Origin: Rosa chinensis
Lineage: Eukaryota > Streptophyta > Magnoliopsida > Rosales > Rosaceae
DNA length: 64,000 nucleotides
Reading direction: 5' to 3'
Assembly: GCF_002994745.2 (NCBI RefSeq)
Contig: NC_037088.1
Span: 52,357,897-52,421,896, forward strand
The notes under the pieces are model-generated. The model was given only the letters and a program-made list of their open reading frames with translations, had not been told where the DNA came from and did not search any database. Of this stretch, positions 27,502 through 37,487 are shown piece after piece; position 1 is the stretch's first letter, and every line of letters begins with the position of its first letter. The position numbers and the translations under genes are program-made.

Positions 27502-29201
27502 TCATTTCATCTGGCAACTTCTCCTATCACTATTGATTCTGATTCCTTTCATCTGTCCCGTAGAGACATCCTGAGCATAGACAGTTAAGATACCATTGGC
27601 ATTAATAAAGAACCAAGTATTGAGTAGAGGGACTCCCTTAGGGGCAGGAGGAATGTCATCCATTGTAAATTCTCCCAAATAGTTATTATTTGCAGCTATT
27701 GTACTCTCACCCTAGTATATGGATAATCTGACAGCCTGTTGGTTGTCGTACATGGTAGTGAAGTATTCATTTTTGATGACAGGAATTCTAGTGTTTCTTG
27801 GAACCAGAAATTCGATGGTCTGATTTGGGCCGATTACCACCCCAAGTGACAAAGGTGTGACATCCAAGAAAATACTGAAGTTCTGAAGCTTCTCACTCAA
27901 GAAAGAAGCTTGAACAGCCGCACCCTATGCCACTGCCTCATCCAGATTAGTTCCCTTGCATAATTCCTTCCCCTTGAACAGTTTCTGCAATAGTTCCTGC
28001 ATGCCTTGGGAATTCTAGAAGAGCCATCCGAAAGAACAACATCATGGACACTGCTTACGTCCATGTACGCATCCCTTAAACATTTCTCCACCGGCTCCAT
28101 ACACTTACTGAAGTAATCCATGTTCAATTGTGTTGAGAATATATACATCCCACATGAGAAAAATGGGACCTTGCCTATGAGTTTATAAGGGTTTGGGTCA
28201 CTCTATCCATTGTCAATTGGTTTTGGATGTGAACCCCATATTACTTTATCATGGTATCAGAGCAGGTTACCCACATGTACATACCTCGCTGCCACACAGG
28301 CTCCATGTCATCCAAAGTTGTCCACGTGTATGGCTTGAAAATTCGCCACACGTGCGGGGGCGTGTTGAGAATATATACATCTCACATGAGAAAAATGGGA
28401 CTTTGCCTATGGGTTTATAAGGGTTTGGGTCACTCCATCCATTGCCAATTGGTTTTGGATGTGAACCCCAAATTACTTTATCAAATTATTCGAATTTGGC
28501 ACGAGTAAAAGTTGTATAGAAATCAATACCCTGCTCCAAAGAGTCGATTTCAATGTCAGTTGTAAACGCAAACGAGAGCCTCCTCTTTGCCTTCTCACAT
28601 GCATTTCTTAATCTTCTAAGAGCTTTGGAGTTTCCACTCACGTCTAAATCATGCTTGCTCTTGAACTTTTCAATGCAGAAATTCACCATTTTGTTATCAG
28701 AGTCTTCGCCTCCAAGATGAGTGTCTCCAGCTGGGGCCTTCACTTCAAACACACCATCCCCTATGGTAAGTAGTGACTCATCTAAAGTTCCACCGCCCAA
28801 GTCAAATACCATCACGTTTCTTTTGCTATGCCTTCCTGCCTTCTTGTTAAGTCCATAAACAATGGTTGCGGCAGTTGGTTCATTGATGATATGCATGACA
28901 TTAAGGCCAGCAGTGGCACCAGCATTCTTTGTAGCTTGACGTTGTGCATCATTAAAGTACGCGGGGATAGTGACAACTGCATTCTTCACAGTTGACCCCA
29001 GATAAGCCTCAGCAATCTCCTTCATCTTTCCAAGAACCATGGACGAGACTTCTTCAGCATTTAACTTTTTCTCTTGACCCTTGTGGGTAACCACAATCAT
29101 CAGTGTGTCACCTGGACCTACAATGACCTTGAATGGCCAGAGTTTCAAATCATTTTGAACAGTTTCATCGCTGAATCTCTTACCAATTAACCTCTTCGCA
29201 T
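27502..29201 (-). pseudogene. HSP70 second exon, copy B, split by a TRIM
   Basis: A splice acceptor (TTGCAG at 29207-29202) is followed by exon-2 reading [19 protein letters not shown]. The ATPase domain continues with [61 protein letters not shown] (next residue Glu instead of Val) and [13 protein letters not shown], up to TRAKFE at about 28490. There a 353-bp TRIM (28131-28483) interrupts it. Beyond the [22 protein letters not shown] resumes, then frame is lost near SSRIPK. Pieces of the substrate-binding domain (DVTPLSLGV, NTRIPVIK) follow, with an in-frame stop. The lid is missing, and no first exon lies upstream before copy C. Non-functional. Confidence 0.88.
28131..28483 (+). mobile_element. 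Single TRIM element inside HSP70 copy B
   Basis: Two 121-bp LTRs (28131-28251 and 28363-28483, six differences) begin TGTTGAGAATAT and end TTATCA. The 111-bp interior starts with TGGTATCAGAGC, the exact consensus plant tRNA-iMet primer site, and ends with GCGGGGGCG. The target duplication is AATTG/AATTA (28126-28130, 28484-28488); comparison with copy C shows the uninterrupted target. It differs in sequence from the TRIM at 57-1120. Confidence 0.93.
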
Positions 29202-29204
29202 CTG

Positions 29205-29992
29205 CAAATCAATGTCCAATTTCGAACACAATCCAACAAGAAAAAGGAACAAGGGAATATATAGAAATTTTTTACTTACAAAGTGTAATGCCAATTGGTT
29301 AGTGGTTATAAACTTATCATATTGCTAAATGAAAACAGCATATACTAAGGTCTAGTTTGGGATTGCTTTGCTTTGACAAAGATCAGCTTTTTTCTAAAGT
29401 TTTAGGTTTTAAGATGTGGAAAATTCTGTAATACATATCCGTATATCATACACACATTTACAAATGTGACAATAAATTTGTTGTCAGAGTGGTAAAGTTA
29501 AGTCCTATTTTGTGTAATCTTAGTTTTATTAGTAGTAATTACACCACCTATGACTTTGTTTCATGTTTTTAACAAATTCGTTGTCAATGTTGTAGTTTTT
29601 GTATAATTATATGTAAATAGTGTAAATAAATATGGTAACTTTGTTCTCAATGTTGTAATTTTGATTCATATAAGTTGTAATTTTTGTTCAAATAAATGTA
29701 AAATGAGTGTATGATAAAAATCACAGTACTATAGATTGTCCCTTAAGATGTTTGGTAAACTTAAAAAAAAAAAACAGTTTTAATTAAAAAATATAAGTGA
29801 TTGAGAGCAGATTATAGAAGCTACTCTAAGGTTACTTCTAAAAGCTACTGTCAGTCCTAGCATAAGCGTTTTCTATTACTTCACCTCAGTCCTAGCTAAA
29901 TACAAATGCCAGATACAGGAACAAACGTGCATGTTTTTCCTCGGCAACTCAACTGACGTGACTTGTAATCCCTTGCAATATAACACTTCACC
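29205..29992. other. Spacer between HSP70 copies B and C
   Basis: AT-rich. No HSP70 first exon is detectable here, so copy B lost or never had one. A stretch from about 29348 to 29870 has the look of a non-autonomous transposon (GGTCTAGTTTGG start), but its far end was not convincing. Confidence 0.4.
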
Positions 29993-32493
29993 TTACTTCA
30001 CCTTTTCAATTCCTTCAAAATTTCTTCTGTCACTGTTGATAGTAATACCTTTCTTTCTGCCAGTGGAAGTTTCCTCAGCGGAGACGCTCCAGATACCGTT
30101 TGCATCAATATCAAAACAAACATCAAATTTAGGAACGCCCCGAGGAGCTGGATAAATGCCTCCGATGCAAAATTCAGCCAAAAAGTTATTATTCTTGGCT
30201 ATTCTACTTTCACCCTCGTAAATCGGGAAGCTGATCTCTACTTCGTTGTCATGATGAGTACGTACACTTATTTTCCTCATGATGGGAATTCTAGAGTTTC
30301 TTGGAATAGCAACATTCATGATCAACTCGGATCCATCACGTTTTATGCTCTCCAAACCAAGTGATAAGAGGGGTGACATCAAAGAGAGTGAAGTCTTGAA
30401 GCTTTCCAATCCCACTCTCAGTCAAGACGGCAGCTTGAATAGCCGCACCATATGCCACTGCCTCATCTGGATTAATGCCCTTGCACAACTCCTTTCCATT
30501 GAACACATTCTGCAATAGTTGTTGTACCTTGGGAATTCTAGAAGAGCCCCCAGAAAGAACATCATCATTGACACTACTTACATCCATGTTAGCATCCCTT
30601 AAACACTTCTCCACAGGCTCCATACACTTGTTGAAGAAATCCATGTTCAGTTGTTCAAATTTGGCACGAGTAAAAGTTGTATAGAAATCAATACCCTGAT
30701 CCAAACAGTCAATTTCAATGTCAGTTTCAAATGCATAAGAAAGTCTCCTCTTTGCCTTCTCACATGCATTTCTTAACCTCCTAAGAGCTCTCGAGTTTCC
30801 ACTAACGTCCAAATCATGCTTCCTCTTAAATTGTCCAACACAAAAGTCGACCATTCTGTTATCAAAGTCTTCGCCTCCAAGGTGAGTTCTCCAGCAGTGG
30901 CCTTCACTTCAAAGACACCATCCCCTATGGTAAGTAGTGACACGTCTAAAGTTCCACCACCCAATTCAAATACCAAAACGTTTCTTTTGCTATACCATCC
31001 TGCCTTCTTGTCAATTCCATAAGCAATGGCTGCGGCAGTTGGTTCATTAATAATACGCATGACATTTAGGCCAGCAGCAGCACCAGCTCTCTTTGTACCT
31101 TGACGTTGCGCGTCACTGAAGTGAGCAGGGACAGTGACCACTGCATTTTTCACAGTTGAGCCGAGGAATGACTCAGCAATATCCCGCATCTTGCCAAGAA
31201 CCATAGATGAGACTTCTTCAGGAGCAATTTGTTTCTCTTGACCTTTGTGAGTAACCATAATCATTGGTTTGTCACCAGGTCCTTCAATGACCCTGAACGG
31301 CCAGAGTTTCAAATCATTTTGAACAGTTTCATCACTGAATCTCCTACCAATTAATCTCTTTGCATCTGCGAATTAAAAACCAATGTAGAAACACAAGCAT
31401 TAACTAAATTATTTCATTACAAATTAGTGATAATCATACTGCTAAATCCTTATTCGACATTCTCTCTCTAACTATGCCATACTGTAACTACTGCGTTTTT
31501 ATCATATTATGCCTGGTCAGTTGCTAATACAGGTCCTATGAACATTCATATATTTACCAGTGAATATATTAGACAACAACACAACACTAATACCGTAATA
31601 CAGGTTCCTTATTGTGTTAAAAAAAAAAAAAGGGGGAGGAAGTTATAATGTGTTGTACCTTTTAACCATACACATTCTTTAAATGCATTACATAATAAAA
31701 ACTGAGAAGTTGAACAGAGGATAGGTAGCCATCTGTTCTGAACAATAAGTTAATTAAATATAGCCGAGAATTTTTCTAGGTATGCAATTTACTCGATCTT
31801 CATCTTGTAGAACTCTAGTTTGCTTTAATCTAATAATTTAAAGCTCTTAAGTAATTGATACAGAGGTCTGTACTTGAAGGAGCAGTATATACATTTCTCG
31901 TAAAAATGGAGGTAATAAGACAAACTACTCAAGAATTGAATCTCTATAGATCATAAGCATCTTCTCTCTTTTTCAGATTTAACACTAACTCATAGTCTTT
32001 AGAAATTGAATAATATATGATATACCTCACATTCATATGACGCACTCATTCATACAAATCATATTCACAAAAGACAGTTTCATGTTTCATTCAACAATAT
32101 ACTTTTGGTAACTAATGAAAATTTTGTTAACAGATCTTAGATTTTCTATATTAAATTATTCACACTACAGATTAATCATCAACATCCACTCTTTTTTTTT
32201 TTTAAATAATCACCAACATCCTAAATTTACAAAAATAGAAAGTACTCACTCAAAACAATAGTTGGAAGATGAACTTACCAAAGATGGAGTTGGTGGGGGT
32301 TCCTGATGAGCTGATTAAATGCCGCATCACCGATGAAGCACTCAGTATCAGTGAAAGCAACGAGAGATGGAGTGGTCCTGTTGCCCTGATCATTCACTAT
32401 AATATCTACATGATCATACTGCCACACGGCCACGCACGAGTAGGTTGTCCCCAGATCAATCCCGATTGCATGACTCCCTTCTACTCCCGCCAT
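29993..32493 (-). pseudogene. HSP70 copy C: two exons, frameshifted and truncated
   Basis: Exon 1 runs from the ATG at 32493 to the donor at about 32276 ([33 protein letters not shown]). Exon 2 is 31365-29993 (acceptor CAG at 31368-31366). Relative to the family there are three single-base changes of frame: an extra C in a C-run at about 32297 in exon 1, a lost base near 30888 at GDTHL, and an extra base near 30371 after DVTPL. The protein would also stop at GIEKVK (29993), about 510 residues in, so the helical lid and EEVD tail are absent. Domain content up to then is otherwise good ([12 protein letters not shown] with Glu for Asp, [14 protein letters not shown]). Without sequencing errors it is a pseudogene, though the least damaged of the three. 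Confidence 0.85.
31366..32275 (-). other. Intron 1 of HSP70 copy C
   Basis: About 0.9 kb between a good donor (GTAAGT at 32276-32271) and acceptor (CGCAG). It sits at the conserved position after the NPTN(T/S)(V/I)F segment, as in other plant cytosolic HSP70 genes. AT-rich with no insert recognised. Confidence 0.6.
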
Positions 32494-32601
32494 TCTTAGA
32501 TTAATAGTACTCGAACCAAAGAAAAGATTAAGAGTACTTTAAGAAGGATAAGAAAGTTGAAAAATGGTAGTAGCTGGAGCTCTGCTCTATTGTTTTATTC
32601 T

Positions 32602-33226
32602 GGCTGCGTTTGGGAGGGCTTTTAAGCTCCCCTGCTCATTAAGTAAAGCAGGAACAGCTGTTTGGCAAAGTAGGAAATGACGTGCTTTGCTTTTAAGCCT
32701 AGGCTTTTCAGAGCAAAAGCAGAAGCTGCCTCCTTTTCGAAGCAGAAGTGCTATACTGTAGCACTCACAGCACTTATAATTGGAGTATTTGTACGAACTC
32801 GACGTGCAATTTTAATGAATTGGATAGCGGTGTTGTTGAATTTGATATATTTGCATAGCTGTGTTGATGAACGGTTCACGTTTATTATGGGATCATTATT
32901 TGCTAAATGGCGATTGAAATTGTTCTTACTCAGTAACGTCAATTGATATGGTACTTGGTACTTTGGTAGCAACAGATCAGTATGATTCTGTTTTTACTAA
33001 ATATTGAACATGATGATCAACCAAACGATTAAGGGAAAAAATTATTTCATGTCTAAATTCTTTTAGTTTTGAGTTTACTAAACACTTTGTCACTGCTTTT
33101 AGCACTCACAGAACTTATAAATAGTCAGTTTACTAAACACTCAGCTGCTTTGTTTTTCAGCCACTTATTCTTATAAATAAACAAAAGCCAATTTTTCTTA
33201 AAAGCATAGCCATACCAAACACACCC
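32602..33226. mobile_element. hAT-like non-autonomous element in the HSP70 copy C promoter
   Basis: About 625 bp with ends GGCTGCGTTTGGGAGGGCTT (left) and GGGTGTGTTTGGTATGGCT (inward from the right). Subterminal repeats include GCACTCACAG and TTACTAAACAC. Such TGCGTTTGG ends with many GCTTTTAAGC-type boxes are typical of hAT-family MITEs. No coding. Absent from the equivalent promoter of copy A. Confidence 0.65.
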
Positions 33227-33358
33227 AGAAGCATACTTTGGTTGGTGTCTCTAGAATTTATTTTGGTGGGAAGATAGAGGGTCTTTAGAATTTAAACTAT
33301 CCGTGGAAGAGTTGGGGAATGCAATCTGTCTATTGGAATTTATTTTGGGTCAATTCCA

Positions 33359-33815
33359 TTTTTTTTTTTTAATAAATGGCTAGTGCGGCTGCCCTCAAGC
33401 CTTGATTAATAAAACTGTCGAATACAAGGGGGCGCATTGAGCCTAAACCCCTGATTACAATAAACATTTAGAGAACATCCTGAAATACTATCACGAGTCA
33501 CTACCAAATAATGTATTCAACTAAGCACCAACTAGCAAAGAGCGCTCTACTGGCGAGTCTATTTGCTTTGATATAACAGTGACATAACGGAAAGATAACT
33601 CGATATGTAGCTCGATTACAACGTAGCATAATTGTCATACGCACAGCTTCCTACTATGTTGCCGCCGGAGGATAAATCCAACAACACTTAGTCTCACCCT
33701 ACCACTAGGAGGTAGCGACTATTTGACGAAGCTAGAAACTCACCGCCTACCTAAAGCAGACAAGGCACTTTGAGTGCACACACAGGCGAAATGCCCAACT
33801 AGCCCTACAGAACAA
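33359..33815 (-). mobile_element. 5'-truncated LINE 3' end, copy 2
   Basis: Minus-strand counterpart of 17114-17615, starting on plus with the T-run 33359-33370. It interrupts the duplicated HSP70 promoter: sequence on either side pairs with the promoter of copy A, which lacks the insert. Confidence 0.75.
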
Positions 33816-34347
33816 ATGTAGGGATTTATTGCTCACAAAATGCGCCAAACAACTAATGACACAGTATACAATGTACAAGACATAATGACAATTTATTTCC
33901 CTGTAATTCCTTTTCTTTTTCGCCAGAGATTTGTAAGATACTAAGGTCCACAACAAATTTCTTACGATTGATATCAAATTCGACTCAATTGCAATCTAAA
34001 ATACTATCCTTGCACAACCTATTATCGCAGTGGTGTTCATGTTACTAAACTATACCGATGAAGCATTACATATGTTCATGATTATAAATTAAATTTAAAA
34101 ACTGAGTCATAATTGTGGGCAACTGATACTGATCATTACCAAGATCCAGAGCGTCGTGAAAAGTACTAAAATGTCATAGCAAAAATTTACAAAGTACTAC
34201 TTGCTTTTACATTCTCTTCCTAGATTGCAAAATGCAATCTTTACATTGCTTATGGTATCATTTTACGTTGCTTATGGTATTATGACTAGTATCATACAGC
34301 AAACTAATAAGTCAAGCTTTCATCATAGACCATATTATTCCTTACCT
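33816..34347. other. Spacer, including 3' UTR of the delta-like gene
   Basis: AT-rich. The left end is HSP70-promoter-like (ACAATGTACAAG, ATTTCCCTGT). The right end should hold the 3' UTR of the minus-strand gene stopping at 34348. No frame of note. Confidence 0.5.
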
Positions 34348-34932
34348 TCACCTTGACAGCCCTCTTAGCAATCCTTGATTAGCCCCAGAGAGCTCACTGC
34401 AAATCCTCCCAAACTCCTCCAACATTTCCTTCACAATCCCCACTCTACTTTTCTCAACCAACATCTTCACCAAATTCACCAAGTGCTTGTTGAATTTCCC
34501 TTTCTGGGCCACCAGCTTCATCACTTGGCCCTTCTCCTCCAAACCCACAAATGGGCTTTCCAAAACAGCTTGAACCTGCTTGTTGTGGAGCAATTGCAAG
34601 AACCTCTTCACATCCTTGTGGACCAAATCAAGGGTCCTGTTGCATTGAGCAATGTCCAAAAGAGCAGCTGCATAACCAGAAGCTGGGTTTTTGTGGAGAT
34701 TTGGAGTTGAGAAAAGGGTTTTGGTGGGGATTGAGAATGAGGGTGTGGATAAAGTTAGAGGCTTTTGGGTGAAAGAGGTGGTTTTGGTGGTGGTTTTGTG
34801 GAGGTGGGTTTGTGGAGGAAGTTTGTGGGTGTTGTGAGAGGTCTTGAAATGGTGGAGTAGTTCACGAGATGGAGTTGAAAGAAGGGTGCGTGGGACTTTG
34901 AGAGTTGAGACAGAGCTTGAGAATGTTTCCAT
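34348..34932 (-). CDS. ATP synthase delta/OSCP-like protein, short, probably plastid-targeted
   Basis: A single open frame of 194 codons from the ATG at 34932 to a TGA at 34350-34348. Residues 1-80 are rich in Ser, Thr, Pro, Lys and His with almost no acidic residues, as in chloroplast transit peptides. Residues about 84-183 match the N-terminal helical domain of the F-type ATP synthase delta (OSCP) family: SGYAAALLDIAQ, ESPFVGLEEKGQV, LVNLVKMLVEKSR and IVKEMLEEFGRI. In CF1 that domain sits on top of the alpha/beta head. The C-terminal domain that binds the peripheral stalk is absent, whereas full precursors run to about 240-250 aa. No downstream exon was found. It could be a short paralogue with its own role or a truncated copy; codons look intact. 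Confidence 0.75.
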   Translation of the reverse strand: METFSSSVSTLKVPRTLLSTPSRELLHHFKTSHNTHKLPPQTHLHKTTTKTTSFTQKPLTLSTPSFSIPTKTLFSTPNLHKNPASGYAAALLDIAQCNRTLDLVHKDVKRFLQLLHNKQVQAVLESPFVGLEEKGQVMKLVAQKGKFNKHLVNLVKMLVEKSRVGIVKEMLEEFGRICSELSGANQGLLRGLSR

Positions 34933-35391
34933 GGAGGAAGATGAGGATAGGATTCAGTTTTCAGCCACTGAATGACAAAGGAATTGGAGTATGTTACCGT
35001 TGAAAGCAATTTTTCTGGATTAAAAGGAGTGGGTAGCGCAACGTTGCAGGCTTGAAACTGAAACCTATCCTTATAGCTCGGCCCATAATCAAACCAGTTC
35101 ACCCACCACGTATAAATGTAATTAAGCAGTAGTTGCACTATAAATTATAAGCCTTGATGATTTTGTTGAAACAGAAAGGATTCAATTTGATTAGGGAGGG
35201 TCGGGAAATGTCTACTTAATCGGATTCTTACAAGAAATAAAATAATAATAAAAAGTGCAGACTTTCAATTTTTTCGACTACCATACAATATAATTCAATA
35301 ATTAAAACTGTTCATTCTTAAAAATTTTACATGTTGAATTACAAAAAGAAAACACGGCAAAATAAATGTTTGGGTGTGGGTTTGATGTACT
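34933..35391 (-). promoter_or_regulatory. Upstream region of the delta-like gene
   Basis: AT-rich with no other gene. A minus-strand frame at 34755-35138 overlaps the start of the delta-like CDS in another frame and is a shadow. No firm TATA box. Confidence 0.35.
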
Positions 35392-35394
35392 ATG

Positions 35395-35435
<41 letters not shown>
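35392..35435. repeat. (TA)n microsatellite, left of the foldback MITE
   Basis: About 20 TA units directly abut the MITE start. Confidence 0.9.
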
Positions 35436-35439
<4 letters not shown>

Positions 35440-35831
35440 TCCTATCTAGAGCGGAGCTCCGCTTTCAAAATTAACGTGTGAAGTTCGAGTTTTCGGTCAC
35501 TTTTCGGTCGCATATCCACATCTCGACTGTTCAGTTTTTAGGTACTAGTGTATAGATCGTCTCTGAAAATTTTCAGCCAAAATGATGATCGTTAAGGCAT
35601 TGATTAGTGCCTTAAAGCTAGTATGGTTCAGGTTGACAGATTCAGTCATTCCATTGGTTTAAACGAGTTAGATGCCTTAATGATCATCAATTTGGCTGAA
35701 AATTTGCAGAGATGATCTATACAGTAGTACCTAAAAACTGAACTGTTGAGATGTGGATATGCGACTGAAAAGTGACTGAAAACTCGAACTTCACACGTTA
35801 ATTTCAAAGCGGAGCACCGCTCTGGATTGGA

Positions 35832-35835
<4 letters not shown>
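35436..35835. mobile_element. Foldback MITE with arms of about 165 bp
   Basis: Ends CAGATCC/GGATCTG. The left arm (about 35436-35600) and right arm (about 35670-35835) are inverted copies at roughly 90% identity. Shared blocks are AGCGGAGCTCCGC (AGCGGTGCTCCGC from the right), AACGTGTGAAGTTCGAG and CAGTTTTTAGGTACTA. It lies inside a TA microsatellite, consistent with a TA target duplication. Non-coding. A related element is at about 39858-40170. Confidence 0.88.

Positions 35836-35898
<63 letters not shown>
35836..35898. repeat. (TA)n microsatellite, right of the foldback MITE
   Basis: About 31 TA units continue the array interrupted by the MITE. Confidence 0.9.
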
Positions 35899-35901
<3 letters not shown>

Positions 35902-36156
35902 GTGAAGATTTGCAAAATTGGAAAATGCATACATTCATTCATTCTATGAAGTGTTGTAAAAGGTTGGAAGCAGAATTCTCAAGTGATGTATGTCTTTAAG
36001 ACTTGACATGCATGTGTATATTGAACAATAATACCAGTAATTGAATTTCCTGATTTTTCACATTTATAAGAACATCGTTGATTCCTAGTTTTTAATCATT
36101 CACATTGCTCTTTTTGATCCATTCTAATTTCCATTTCAAAGACATATACATGCCAT

Positions 36157-36960
36157 TGTTTGAGCCCAAAAGTAATTTTGGCAAGATCCTTTAGTGGATT
36201 TAGCACAACGGGCCGATACCTGCGGCCCAAAAATAAGCCTGCTTGGGATTGGGTTACAGCTTCGCCCATTCCATGGTCCATAAGGGAAACAAAACCTTAT
36301 TAGAGTCAAGTAGCAGAGATTGAATAGGAAACTTCAATCAATAATCCTTCTATAGCAAGGAACAGTCGGAACCCTAGTTATAAATACCTGGTTTCAAGGA
36401 CAAAGAAAGGACCTCTCTGAAATCAATCAATCCTAGCAATTACAAAGCCTCCCCGGAGCAAACCTTCAACCTCGTTGAAACCCGGTGACCGCGCGCCAGT
36501 CCTAGTCTCTCCAAGAGCAGACTGTCAGCATCACCAGATCAACCCGGCAACCGTACTTCCAGTCCCAGTCTCTCCGCGAGCCGACTGCCACCGAGACTCT
36601 CTCGACCAGCGAAGCAAGGGTAACGCCCTCGCAACCTAGCGAAGCTAAAGTCACGCTTTAGCAAAACCCGTGCTTTCTCCAAACTTCCCGGTGATTGCTC
36701 TGCTCAGCCTACAACGTTGAGTATCGATTCGGTGACGCGAAGAGATTACATCCAAAGTCCTTATCCGTAAGGCAAGAAGTCCTTTCTCGGAAGGCTAGAG
36801 AAGAACCTTGTGGCGAGGTTGGTGCTCTCCTCGTTCACAGCGCTTGAAGAAGAAGTCAGGTCAAGGGACTCCCCCGAAGACTGCACTCCACGGTGCTGAC
36901 ACTCCCGCACACACGCTCAAAAGAGATAGTTTGCACGCCAACTGGTTTTGGAGCCAAACA
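36157..36960 (+). mobile_element. Probable solo LTR of a gypsy-type family
   Basis: It begins TGTTTGAGCCCAAAAG and ends TTTTGGAGCCAAACA. It resembles the LTR at 50044-51193 in its ends, in GCTAAAGTCACGCTTTAGC, GAGTATCGATT, GGCGAGGTTGGTGCTC and AGTCAGGTCAAGGGAC. A TATAAATA box is at 36379. No matching second LTR or coding region is adjacent and no clean 5-bp duplication is visible, so it is either a solo LTR with a decayed flank or a truncated end. Confidence 0.65.
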
Positions 36961-37021
36961 AACTCCTATGAACCATAATCATTGTCATATATAGCTAAAA
37001 TTGTCTTTACTGGGTTATCTC

Positions 37022-37487
37022 CAGTGGCGGATCCACGTTGTAAGCTATTTGGGCTGTAGCCCAACCCAAAATTATGTAGATATAGTATATAGTATATAAT
37101 ATATGTGGTTTCATGATGTGGTTTCCTTTTCATGAAACCAACTATAACTCAGTTGGCTGCGTGGGTTCGAACCCCCACTTACCCCTTTTTCTGTGTTTTC
37201 TGCCTCTTTTCCCTATTTTTTTTTTCCACCCATTTTCTTCTCCATTCTTGTTTGCTCACAATATTTTCTTCTCTTGTTTCTTTTCCTCTTTCCCCTATTT
37301 TCTTCTCCCTTCCTTCTTCTTGACTACAATTTTCTTCCTCTGTTTTGTAAATTTTCTGTAAGTGTTTCTTAAAAAAAATATATATATATATATATCTTTT
37401 TTAATTCTTAAATTTTAGAAACATTAATGAACAAATATTTTTTATAAATTAGCCTACTCCATTTTTGTATTCTGAATCCGCCACTGA
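37022..37487. mobile_element. MITE with CAGTGGCGGAT ends and a tRNA-like box
   Basis: Left end CAGTGGCGGATCCACG; right end, read inward, CAGTGGCGGATTCAG. The interior is T/C-rich. At 37146-37180 AACTCAGTTGG and GGGTTCGAACCCCC resemble the A and B boxes of a tRNA gene, but they lie too close together for a tRNA. Flanking 8-mers are similar rather than identical. hAT-type is likely. Confidence 0.65.

Noticed and set aside
29993..32493. Calling HSP70 copy C a working gene
   Set aside because: Three separate frame changes plus a missing lid; intact only if several sequencing errors are assumed.
37146..37180. tRNA gene
   Set aside because: A- and B-box-like motifs are only about 10 bp apart and no cloverleaf can be drawn.
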